NCBI GenBank assembly: GCA_018417955.1
Contig: JACTVC010000013.1
Location: 890,633 to 954,632 of the forward strand
Direction of reading: 5' to 3'
Length of the DNA stretch: 64,000 nucleotides
DNA from: Laccaria trichodermophora
Taxonomy: Eukaryota > Basidiomycota > Agaricomycetes > Agaricales > Hydnangiaceae
Below are positions 46,333 through 56,690 of this stretch, one piece after another (position 1 is the first letter of the stretch; every line of letters begins with the position of its first letter). The notes below the pieces were generated by a model. That model was not told where the DNA came from and ran no database searches. It saw only the letters and a program-made list of their open reading frames with translations. The position numbers were made by a program, and so were the translations under genes.

Positions 46333-47347
46333 TAAACAATTGAAGTCAAAAGGAATGGTTACTGGTATGGAAGTTGATGAAAGTGTTCCAGCAACAGAAC
46401 AATGTCCAGCATGCATTCTTGCAAAACAGCACATTATGCCATATCCACAAGAATCAAAGACAGAAATTGCTGAGATCAGCGATTTAACAGTATCTGACAT
46501 CTGGGGACCTGCACAAACTACCGGAATAGGGGGAGAAAAGTATTTTATCACATTCACTGATGGGAAATCCCACTGATCAATGCACTATTTCCTTAAGAAG
46601 AAATCGGAGGCACTATCTAAGTTTAAACAGTACAAGGCATTTGTGGAAACACAAACAGGCTGGAAACTTAAGAAACTTAGAGTTGATGGTGGAGGGGAAT
46701 ATATTGGAGATGAATTTAGGGAATATCTATTAGACAATGGGATATTCCTCAAGGTCACAGCAGCATACTCATCCTCACAGAATGGAATTGCAGAATGCAG
46801 CAACCGCACTGTGGTGTCAGAGGCATGTGCTATGTTACATTCACAAGATCCACATCTTGCTTACTATCTTTGGCCAGAAGCAGTCAAATACGCTATTTAT
46901 CTCCGAAATTGTTCTCCCACATGTGCCTTAAGGGATGATAAAACCCCTGATGAAGCATTCTGGAACAAGAAACCTAATATTGCGCATTTGCAAGAATTTG
47001 GTCGCAAATGCTGGGTTTTACAACAAGACAAGAAAAATAGAAAACTTGACCCTAGATCATGTCCATTCATTTTTGTTGGCATTGACGATAGCACCAAAGG
47101 TTACCATTATTGGAATGGCAACCAAATTTTAACTTCGCACAATGTTGTCTTCTCAAAAGATGACACAGAAATACATGACTATGATGAAGTGGAAGTCCCA
47201 ATCAATCATCCTATGGAGATTGAGGGGGAGAATAGTCAATCAGACAATCTCCCATCAGACGATAAAGTTCCTGATGAGAACATCAGTACTAATAATAGTA
47301 CAATCACTGAAACTCCAAAGCCATCAAAGATTCCACTCCTGATGTGA
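46333..47347 (+). pseudogene. Copia integrase
   Basis: Resumes after the mariner-type element. CPACILAKQH (about 46405-46434) supplies the two Cys of the HHCC zinc finger. The DDE core shows Asp in LTVSDIWGP (about 46485), Asp in RVDGGGEYIGD (about 46680) and Glu in SSQNGIAECSNRT (about 46771-46809). The family usually has AER at the last motif; here AEC fits CGC to TGC. In-frame stops are TGA at 46574-46576 and TGA at 47345-47347. It inserted copia cDNA into the chromosome. Confidence 0.9.
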
Positions 47348-48253
47348 GAAAAATCTACACGCGTTGCCAAAAAATCACCATTCCATTACAGATTTTTAAA
47401 TAATCCTGCAGCAAGAGGTCCTCGAGAATGGCAGCATCAGGTACTAGTTCTCACAGAAGAGGAAACTAATTTTTTGCAAGACATGGAGACAACTTATGAT
47501 TATGCCATGCTTACAGAAAAAGCACTGAAAATGGATGATGATCCAAAAGACGTTGAAGAAGCCAGATCCCACCCAGATTGGCCTGAATGGAAAAAGGCAA
47601 TGGATGCAGAAATCCATCAATTGGAAAATCTAGGGACATACATTAAAGTTAAAATCCCTAAAGATAGAGTGGCTATCAACTGTAAATGGGTATTCCACCT
47701 AAAATGTGATGCAGAAGGCAAAATCATATGGCACAAAGCAAGATTAGTTGCCAAAGGATTTTCACAGATCCCCGGAATCAATTTCTTTGAGACTTTTGCA
47801 CCAGTGATGTGCCTTGACACTTTATGGCTATTATTAGCCATCACCGCCACTTATGGATTAGTTGCCCACGTTGTTGATGTCGTGGGAGCCTACCTAAATG
47901 GTGAACTCAAAGAACAAATATACATGAGGCAAATCCCCGGATATGAGGATGGCACAGACTCAGTATTATTATTACAGAGAACACTCTATGGACTACGACA
48001 GTCTGGACGCGTGTGGAATGAAAAATTAAACAGAACTTTCATTCAACTCAGTTTCATGCGGCTATTCTCAGATCAATGTGTCTATATTAGGCACATCAGG
48101 AATAACATTGTCATCATCAGAGTTCACGTTGATGACATGATCATTTTAGCTTCTGATGACAAAGCCATGGTAGAATTCAAGAAGGAATTCGGCCAAAAAT
48201 TTGACATCTCAGACCTTGGAGAACTTAAACAAATTGTAGGATTTGAAGTTTAA
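47348..48253 (+). pseudogene. Copia reverse transcriptase
   Basis: RVT_2-type polymerase. Markers: DWPEWKKAMDAEIHQLEN (about 47575), CKWVFHLKCDAEGKI, ARLVAKGFSQIPGINFFETF, AYLNGELKEQIYMRQIPGY (about 47889) and the catalytic VHVDDMIILAS (about 48124-48156). TAA at 48251-48253 follows IVGFEV, where the family continues with RD-type sequence, so it is a premature stop. The segment 47348-47473 is the linker between integrase and RT (STRVAKKSPFHYR). Confidence 0.92.
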
Positions 48254-49098
48254 AGAGATCTGAACAAGGGCACAATACATCTAACCCAAACACAATATGT
48301 GGGAAAGATCTTGGACAGATTTGGAATGACCAAATCAACACCTGTCAAAATGCCTCTGGACCCTAACGTCAAATTAACTAAACTCCTGAAGGGGAACATC
48401 ATGAAATTCCACAATATGCAGCAGCAATTGGCTCACTAATGTATGCAGCAATTGGCACATGGCCAGACATTGCTTATGCAGTTCAACACTTAAGCCAATT
48501 TACAAGTAATCCGAGCCCTGCACATTGGAGTGCGATCAAACGTGTTTTTCGATATTTAAATGGAACACACAACTATGGAATAACCTATGGCGGTGGAAAC
48601 TCTGTTCCAATTTTAGAAGGGTATTCAAATGCTGATTGGGGAAATAATGATCTCGATCACAAATCTATATCAGGATATATTTTCTTATTCGGAAATGTGC
48701 CCATATCATGGGCATCATGCAAACAGTGCACCATCGCAGTATCTACAATGGAAGCGGAATATATGGCTGCAAGTCTAGCAACACGCAAAGCGATATGGCT
48801 TTGCACTTTATTAACAGAAATTGGTTTATTACAAAATAAACCTACACTATTGAACATCGACAATCAATCTGCAATTGATTTCTCAAAGAATCAAGGATCA
48901 CATTCGAAATCAAAGCATATTGATATTCAACATCATTTCATACGTGAACGGCTTGGCAACAACTCTATCATAATAGAACACTGCACATCAGAAGACAATT
49001 TAGCCGATGTATTTACTAAGGCGCTACTGCACCCAGCCCATGAGAGATTTAGTTCTTGCATTGGCTTAAACGCAGAGTTGAGGGGGAGTGTTGAATAA
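48254..49098 (+). pseudogene. Copia RNase H
   Basis: Degrades the RNA strand during reverse transcription. After the TAA the frame continues DLNKGTIHLTQTQYVGKIL; a one-base deletion near 48376-48382 shifts the frame, and the correct frame resumes LMYAAIGTWPDIAYAVQHL. Then GYSNADWGNNDLDHKSISGY (first catalytic Asp), STMEAEYMA (Glu), TLLNIDNQSAI (Asp) and KHIDIQHHFIRE (last Asp) are visible. The frame ends GSVE ten bases inside the right LTR. Confidence 0.92.
49078..49088 (+). promoter_or_regulatory. Polypurine tract of copia element
   Basis: TTGAGGGGGAG directly before the right LTR (TGTTG...). This primes plus-strand synthesis during reverse transcription. Confidence 0.85.
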
Positions 49099-49300
49099 CC
49101 GAGGTGGACCAGCAACTCTGGTACGCCAATGCTGTGCACGCTTTCAGGTATGCACTCGTCTTATGAAGCACGTTCACGTTGTATGTAGTAATTTGTAGTA
49201 CATTCTAGTTACATATGTTTGTAGTATATAAGGGGGACTGAGAGTCTCCGAATTCATTACCTTCTTACTTTTACACTCCCTCGTACTTGCTGCTCCAACA
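49089..49300 (+). repeat. Copia right LTR
   Basis: 212 bp, TG...CA, followed by the target duplication GTCCA at 49301-49305. It has lost more CpG sites than the left LTR and lacks 7 bases near 49155. Confidence 0.95.
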
Positions 49301-49549
49301 GTCCAATGGTTGGGTAATGCCGGGGAAATGGGGCCTGAAGATGAGAGGTTCATCTCTAATGGTGATGTAAGCCTGGATGTTGGGGAAGAGGAAAGGACAT
49401 ACAAATATGTTCATGGCTGGCATAACCATGGTAGTGATGTGAAGATTCCCTTTTTATATTCCACAAAGTCCCAATTCATTACACAGTGGCAGATATCTCA
49501 ATGGGCTCAGATTCAGATTACTCCAGGTAACGTACCTTCAAGTTGTTCA

Positions 49550-50609
49550 TTCCCAGATTCATTGAAGGACTCAGTCAACTACAAATCCTGCTCAGTACGC
49601 TTGCTCATTTATATGCTATTCTTATCGCGATCACTCACCTATCCTCACACTAGTGGATTTCATGGTTCCTCTCATTGAAAGGCAATAAATACTTCTGCGA
49701 AGTAGACGAGGACTTTATCCTCGACTGATTCAACTTGACAGGCCTAAACAACGAGGTTGCGACTCATTACTCGCAGGCCCTCAATCTTATCACTGATAAC
49801 CTAGGTAAGCCTTCCCCCTCATCCACACCTATTCAATTCATTGACAGATCCCACCAGATGACGACATCCAAGACGAACTCCAAAGCTCACTCAATGTCCA
49901 AGCACCCCTCTTATATGGGCTCATACACACCTGGTTGATAGTCACAGCCCACGGCCTCTCCAAAATGGTTCGTCCCCCTTCCTCCCCCCCTCCATCTCAC
50001 CCTCCAACCATCTAACCCCCAACCCAGCTCAAAAAATACAAACAAGCTGACTTCGGTTGCTGCCCATGTGTCCTCTGCCTCCAACAACCCCTCCTCCCCA
50101 TAGGTCTAACCGACATCCCCTACAAAAAACCCATAAACTCTACTGCGGCCACTGCGAAGACCTCTACTCACCCAAATCATCCTGACACAGCTTCATCAAC
50201 GGCGTCTACTTCAGAACCACCTTCCCCCATCTACTCTTCCTCGTCTATCCAACCTTGATCCCCCCAAAAAGTGGTCCGGTGGAACTGGGAAGGGATGCAG
50301 TGGGCGCAGGAGGGGCTGGCACAGTGGATGGGGGTAGGACGAGGAGGAGGGTGAGGGAGGAGCAGGTGGAGGTTAGTGTGGCTGAGGGGGGAGGCAAGGG
50401 GATTAATACCACGAGTGCTGCCCTCAAGGCGGATCAGTATAAACCGAGAATATATGGCTTCCAGGTTAATGAGATTGCCAATTTGCAGAGGTGGCAGGAG
50501 GCCGTGTGGGATCGGTGAGTTGTGTTTGTTGGGTAGTGTGATAGGAATGCTTATCCTTCCTAATAGGCAAGTGAGTTGACTTGAAACACTCGAAGAGAGG
50601 ACACCATAA
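49550..50609 (+). pseudogene. Casein kinase II beta subunit, D3 copy, degenerate
   Basis: Paralogue of the D2 gene, with the same exon layout. It reads [20 protein letters not shown], then TGA at 49726-49728 exactly where D2 has CGA (NRFNLTG): a direct CGA-to-TGA case. A one-base deletion near 50135 (CCATAAACTC for CCGTAAAACTC) shifts the frame before the second Cys pair. The MITE seen in D2 is absent, leaving the empty site at about 50436. The last exon still ends in ACACCATAA (stop 50607-50609). The segment 49306-49549 is the shared upstream region; its open frame (GDVSLDVGEEERTYKYVHGW) is not part of known CK2-beta proteins and I cannot assign it. Confidence 0.88.
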
Positions 50610-51693
50610 TATGTCAATGTTTCCTCTTTTTTTCCCCCCTTCTTTCACGAATGTGCAGTCCCCCAGACTCCCATTCTAACCTGCTGTGTTAATAATTATT
50701 GGGGGCATGTACTTGATCACCTCTTGCTTAATTGACCAGATATCATGCTGGCTTTTGGAAAGCTCTCTGCTGGATTTTGTTGTACATGGCATCTGGAAGA
50801 TGTTTCTGCCTGTTAAAGCAACTCCCACCATAACCCCTCTACATTCATACAGATGTACCTACTGGTTGTGACTAGCCTGAAGTCCCATCCATACCCCCTT
50901 ATTCTTCCAAGATATAACACAGATATTAACAGCTGCCAATTGACAATCTCTATTGTGAGTTGGGTGAAATTGTTATTAGGCAGTGGAGTTGCAAGTGTTG
51001 TATACTAACTTCAGGGGATAGCTCAAGGTAACATTAGTACTTGTATATAGGAACTGTTGAAGGTTGGCAAATGCATAAAGCCAAGAGTACCAAGTTGCCA
51101 AACACACCTCCAGCTCTGTTCTGATGATCACAGCCAGTGGATGGTCTGTGGCTGCAAAATCACAGAACTTTGAGCAGCAGCTGACAAGAAGATGAGGAGG
51201 GCTAGGCCATAAAATGGATGACACAACCATTGTACTTACACCCAATATCAGGTAATTCTTTCAATTCTTTCAATTCAACCTGGAATTTCTTCTCTGATAG
51301 CCTTAAACTTGTTGCACTAAGTCCATTATATTGCACTAAATACTACATTCAAGAGATATGAGTATTGCACAGCTGAAAAAGTCAAAATAAAGCAAAATTA
51401 ATTGTGAAACATATCCAACATTCATCATCAGTATGATGAAATTTGTTCAGTTATGAAGTTATACCTATGTATCCTGTATTTTAGTTATGCATCAGAGTAG
51501 AGAGATGCAGAAAAATACCATAGGTTTGAAAAGACATGAGGAGTCATCAGGACTGAGCTGTGTTACCTCTCTCTTCTTATGAATTCCAAGTGACAGCTTG
51601 GGTTTAAGATTTGAGATTCTCTTGGCAATATTGGAAAAGAGGTGACCTGGGAATATGAGCATCAAAAATATGGAAAAGCAAGTAGCAGCTCAA
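50610..51693. other. Intergenic region between CK2-beta pseudogene and receptor C
   Basis: Homologous to 14212-15286. No gene, RNA or clear terminator motif seen. Receptor C and the CK2-beta copy converge on it. Confidence 0.5.
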
Positions 51694-54600
51694 CTAAATA
51701 CCTTTCTTTTCAGAATGAATGATTGCATCATCCAGATTAGTGGTAGGTGGAGAAGTAGCTGGAGCCCCCACCAGAACTCTGTTGCTGGCATGTGGAAATT
51801 CATTGTCCACATTTCCCTCCTCCATATCTTGGGTCACAGAGACTCCATGGCCTGTATTGTGAACTTGATTCTCTGCATCATCCATCTTTGTGGACTGACT
51901 CATGGTTTTCTGTGTTGCTGCTAAATTCTGCATGGCTATGATTGTGTGTGGGTGGTCTTCTCCATAAATCTCTCTCCTAGCATCCAGAACTTGGACCTCC
52001 AGCTGCTCTGCTTCTGTATATTTTCCCAGGTCTCTGTATGTTGATGCAAGATTTCCCATGGCTAAGATTGTGTCTGGGTGTTCTTCTCCAAGAATTTTCT
52101 TATTGGTATCCAGAACTTGGACCCCCAGCTTCTCTGCTTCTGTATGTTTTCCCAGGTCTCTGTATGTTACTGCAAGATTTCCCATGGCTAAGATTGTGGC
52201 TGGATGTTCTTCTCCAAGAATTTTCTTCCTGGCATCCAGAACTTGGACCCCCAGCTTCTCTGCTTCTGTATGTTTTCCCAGGTCTTTGTATGTTCCTGCA
52301 AGATTTCCTATGGCAGAGATTGTACCTGGGTGTTCTTCTCCAAGAATTTTCTTTCTGACATCAAGAACTTGGATCTGCAGCTTCTCTGCTTCTGTATGTT
52401 TTCCCAGGTCTCTGTATGTTAATCCAAGATTTCCCATGGCAGAGATTGTACCTGGGTGTTCTTCTCCAAGAATTTTCTTTCTAGCATCCAGAACTTGGAT
52501 GTTCAGCTTCTCTGCTTCTGTATGTTTTCCCAGGTCTCTGTATGTTACTGCAAGATTTCCCATGGCAGAGATTGTACCTGGGTGTTCTTCTCCAAGAATT
52601 TTCTTTCTGGCATCCAGAACTTGGATCCCCAGCTTCTCTGCTTCTGTATATTTTCCCAGATCATTGCATGTGGATGCGAGGTTTGCCTTTGCTAGTATTG
52701 TGTTTGGGTGTTCTTCTCCAAGAATTTTCTTTCTGGCATCCAGAACTTGAATGTTCAGCTTCTCTGCTTCTGTATGTTTTCCCAGCTCTCTGTATGTTGA
52801 TGCAAGATTTCCCATGGCTAGGATTGTATCTGGGTGTTCTTCTCCAAGAATTTTCTTCCTGGCATCCAGAACTTGGATCTTCAGCTTCTCTGCTTCTGTA
52901 TATTTTCCCAGATGACTGAATGTTGATGCAAGATTTCCCATGGCAGAGATTGTACCTGGGTGTTCTTCTCCAAGAATTTTTTTTCTGGCATCCAGAACTT
53001 GGATCTCCAGCTTCTCTGCTTCTTTATGTTTTCCCAGGTCTCTGTATGTTGATGCAAGATTTCCCATGGCAGAGATTATGTCTGGGTGTTCTTCTCCAAA
53101 AATTTTCTTTCTGGCATCCAGAACTTGGATGTTCAGCTTCTCTGCTTCTGTATATTTTCCCAGATCACTGAATGTTGATGCAAGATTTCCCATGGCAGAG
53201 ATTGTACCTGGGTGTTCTTCTCCAAGAATTTTCTTTCTGGCATCCAGAACTTGGATCTCCAGCTCCTCTGCTTCTGTATATTTTCCCAGATCACTGCATG
53301 TGGATGCGAGGTTTGCCTTTGCTAGTATTGTGTTTGGGTGTTCCTCTCCAAGAATTTTCTTTCTGGCATCCAGAACTTGGATCTCCAGCTTCTCTGCTTC
53401 TATATATTTTCCCAGATCACTGCATGTGGATGCAAGGTTTGCCTTTGTTAGTATTGTGGCTGGGTGTTCTTCCCCCAGAATTTTCTTTCTGGCATCCAGG
53501 ACTTGAATGTTCAGCTTCTCTGCTTCTGTATACTTTCCCAGGTCTCTGTATGTTACTGCAAGATTCCCCATGGCAGAGATTGTACCTGGGTGTTCTTCTC
53601 CAAGAATTTTCTTTCTGGCATCCAGAACTTCAATCTCCAGCTTCTCTGCTTCTCTTTGTTTTCCTAGGTCTCTGTATGTTAATCCAAGATTTCCCATGGC
53701 AGAGATTGTGGCTGGGTGTTCTTCTCCAAGAATTTTCTTCCTGGCATCCAGAACTTGGATCTGCAGCTTCTCTGCTTCACTTGAATATCCTTGTTCACGA
53801 AGTAACCAGCCAAACTTTCCATAAGCATCATCAAAGTAATTGTTGTTATACCGCATATTCTTTCTGACATGTGTCACCAAAGTTCGCCTAAAGCCATATG
53901 ACTGACTTTCATTATTTTTTAGAGAAGCAGATAACATAGAAAATGCCAACAAAGAGCATTTTTGCTTTTCACTGACACTCATCCTATCCCCACCCCATGC
54001 ATTTACCAGTGGATGCATACTATGCACACTACCAGATGCATCTTTCTTAATTAAACAGAAAGACAGTAAGACTCGAACCCCCTCTTTAAAGTGTAAATTA
54101 TCCCAAGTACCATCCTTTTTGAGTGATAGCAGTTTGCGATCTAGAACAGAATGTGCCAGTGGTAAGTCAGGGTGAGACATTGTTTCATTTTCTTGAGTAG
54201 CAGCATAGGAAAAAATTTCTTCACTGACACTCTCATGATGAAAAAATGGAAACAATTTCAGTAGAAATAATGCACTGTCAGCTGCTCTAGCCTTGTGAAA
54301 ATCATGAGATCCAGCCCTCTTTTGGATTTCCTGATGTGATAACTCCCAAGTTCCATAGACACTTTTGTTATATTTAGATGCCCCAGTGAATTCAGAATGT
54401 GATAACAATGTCTCCCGGTGATGCATATATTGATCAAGGTAGTCTCCAATGTTAGAAGCTCCAGAGGCAATGAATGCACCAGCTTGATCAACAGCAAGAG
54501 GTAAGCAACAAAGCTCTTTTACAATCTTAGAAGCTTCTGCTTTAAATTCCATGCTGGAAGTACTCAAACAACTGGCTTTTAGAAGTAATAAAATAGCCTC

Positions 54601-55332
54601 ATTTTTTTCCATCTCTGTCACCTCAAGAGAATTCTCTGGTGAGGTCAGAGATCGCATAGTAAAGTTGCGACTAGTTATCAGAATGTTTCCCCTTTGACCA
54701 GGTGGAAAATGCCCTTCCAGTTCAGCAGGAGACAGGACATCAGCATCATCAAAGACCATCAGATAGTTCTCTGTCAAAGAGCCAATCCAGTGCAGAGCAG
54801 ATTCAGATGACTCATTCAGGCTCAAAGCCTTAGCTGCAGGAAGAAGACAAATGCCCTTAAGCCCCTGTAGAATGGCACCAGCAGAAGATGCATCAATCCA
54901 GAAAACAGGAGAAAAACTGGGGGGTTGTAGGTTTTCAACAACAATGATCAAGCAAATGTGCTGATGTGCTCACTGATCAGACATTTCCTCAATGAACTTC
55001 AAGCAAATTTGAGTCTTTCCAATACCTCCCATTCCATGCAGTAAAAAGCACTTTCTTCGCTGAACCCCATCAGTGGAATTAGCAGAAAAATGTTCCTTGA
55101 GTTTTGCAATAATCTCCGTTCGACCTGTGAACCGAGGGCTCGGGTTTGGGACAAGGGGAATCACCCCATCGGATATCGCTAAGTTGTTATAGATGTTTAT
55201 CTGTGAGAAATCCAGGCTATCAGCTTGCTCTACGAACTAGAACCCGACAGTTTCACGCACGGTGCTGGCTGCGTAGATTGTGCCGCTCACGACAACGTCA
55301 TGAGCGCCCGACAAAATATGAGTTTCGCTCAT
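51694..55332 (-). CDS. NB-ARC/TPR receptor, copy C (intact)
   Basis: The only complete receptor in the window. Exons 55261-55332, 54974-55200 and 51694-54916 (introns 60 and 57 nt, GT-AG) give 3522 nt, 1173 codons plus stop. A short N-terminus (MSETHILSGAHDVVVSGTIY) has no effector domain. NB-ARC/STAND core: P-loop GMGGIGKTQ at about residue 80, FWIDASS, Walker B LMVFDDAD at about 150, GNILITSRN at about 175 and LPLAVDQAGAF at about 240; a helical middle follows. From about residue 475 there are 14 complete 42-residue kinesin-light-chain-type TPRs (LGKYTEAEKLNIQVLDARK) with very high mutual identity, then a 70-residue tail. The family senses a ligand through the repeats and oligomerises on ATP binding; a role in fungal self/non-self or symbiont recognition is inferred. 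Next to X modules and opposite CK2-beta; no operon. Confidence 0.94.
51960..53790 (-). repeat. 126-bp coding TPR repeat array of copy C
   Basis: Fourteen complete 126-bp units plus partial ends. Differences between units cluster at a few codons: the residue after EEHP (A, G, N or D), the residue after AEKL (E, N, Q, G or K) and the T[YCF][RSN]DLGK[YH] stretch. Equivalent arrays lie at about 15540-17130 (copy B, 12 units) and 1-370 (copy A, partial). Antisense frames through these arrays are long but are shadows. Confidence 0.93.
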
Positions 55333-55669
55333 ACTGAGGTGGAGAAGACACTGCTAGCTGGAAGGGATCTGAAGTGGGCGAAGGAAAGAAACAAGTACCT
55401 GACGCCCGGAGACCCCCAATACTTCCACGTGTTGTTTCAATCTCAGACATGATCACGATGTTTGTTAGGAATTCCGTTTGCGCACAATCAAATGGCAACC
55501 TCACGGACAAGCAGACTGAGGGTGACTTGGTCTACGGTTCAGGAGAAAAGCATCTCAAATGACTTCTTTCCCTTTGACCGAAACGAAGAAACACAACGTT
55601 CCGAACGTACCGTCAATTTCTAGGGCTCCCTATCTATCTATTTCATTTCAAGTGTGCTGTAGTGCTGAC

Positions 55670-56690
55670 ACGCTTCACGGTCAATAATGCCTTTACACCT
55701 CCTCAGTCCATCCCTGCGACGTGTGCACGCACCCTCTACCTCGACCGTCCATCCCTTACACGCACTGCTTGACCCACTTCTGCTCACGACAGGATCTACG
55801 ACGAAGACATGCCGCGAGGAGCTGCCCAAGATCCTGATGAACGGTGTCGGCGTGGGGGAAATGGAGAGGCGGTGTCGCATGAAAAGGCCGAGGAGGAGGA
55901 CCGGATGTGGCTCGCCCAACACCTACACCACCTTCGGAACCGTCAAAGAAACGCAAGCGGTCTGTTCGTCCGCAGCCGGCCGCTGTGACAGTTAGCCGTC
56001 AGTTTGGCTTGTCAAGCAAGTTGCGCGGTACAACGGACGAACGCGACTAGATGCAGGTATTCCGCGAAGACATTACTGAGCCTTAGTACGTTTCTTGTCC
56101 CCTCAAAAATCGTACCAAACTGATTCTGGGCCTCAAATCAGGTACAAGGCGGTACTACCAGACCAATGTGCCACCTCCCCAGCTACCGAACGATCCGTCT
56201 ACCCTGAAACCGCTGATCATCCTGCGTCCTGTCTAGCATCCCCGTCACTTTCCACGGCCTCAGGAGGCAGTAACTCAACGAAGCCACACGCGGCTACACT
56301 TGCTCGCCGTCGTTGCTCGAACAGGAACGAAGAGAGAAGGAATGCGCGGGGAGTGTGGGAGTTAGAAACGCGTGTTGAAACGCGAGGTTAGCACTTCGCA
56401 GGTGTTCAAGCCCAAGCCGAAGATGCGGTGTGCAGAGGTCAAGGATTTGGCAGTTGGGCAAGGGAAGGAGAAGGTGGGTGGGAAGACGAGCTCGAAGGAC
56501 TGGGTGTGACTTTGGTGGAGGGACCGCCGGTTAGTGACCGCGTGCGAAGTCTTCTTCACAGTCTCCAGTGCAGTCCCAGCTGAATTCACAACCGGCAGTC
56601 AACGACAAGCGACTGGGCGGTCTGCTTCGTCGTCATTTAGGGCTGGGGGCCCGTTTTCTCATTCGAGGCTAGAGACTACAGTCCTCTTTA
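55670..56690 (+). pseudogene. Unidentified module X, forward copy in D3
   Basis: Nearly identical to the D1 forward copy (2220-3270). It keeps the LTTGSTTKTCREELPKIL and LILGLKSG-type sequence but has stops in the frame that carries RDWMQVFREDI in D1 (ACGCGACTAGATGCAGG at about 56041) and a TAG in place of the CAG of D1 (EPQYV) at 56083. It is therefore more decayed than D1. The segment 55333-55669 is the receptor C 5' flank. Confidence 0.4.

Larger units (their letters stand above)
26646..49300 (+). mobile_element. Ty1/copia LTR retrotransposon carrying nested insertions
   Basis: LTRs 26646-26864 and 49089-49300 begin TGTTGAATAACC and end CTCCAACA. The 5-bp target duplication GTCCA lies at 26641-26645 and 49301-49305; the empty site is visible in D1 at 8296-8300 (GTCCAATGG). 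A tRNA primer-binding-like site follows the left LTR and a polypurine tract precedes the right LTR. Internal order gag, protease, integrase, RT, RNase H is the copia order. Subtracting the Helitrons (7851 bp), palindromic element, hAT-like element and mariner-type element with their duplications leaves about 4.6 kb, a normal copia size. Coding regions contain at least three in-frame stops and one frameshift, so it is dead. Confidence 0.96.

Noticed and set aside
52038..53870. Long plus-strand open frames rich in FFLASRTWISSFSAS-type repeats (also 15651-17207 and 3-446)
   Set aside because: They are antisense shadows of the TPR arrays; the 126-bp periodicity keeps stops out of several frames. 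The minus strand carries the conserved NB-ARC and TPR motifs and correct introns.
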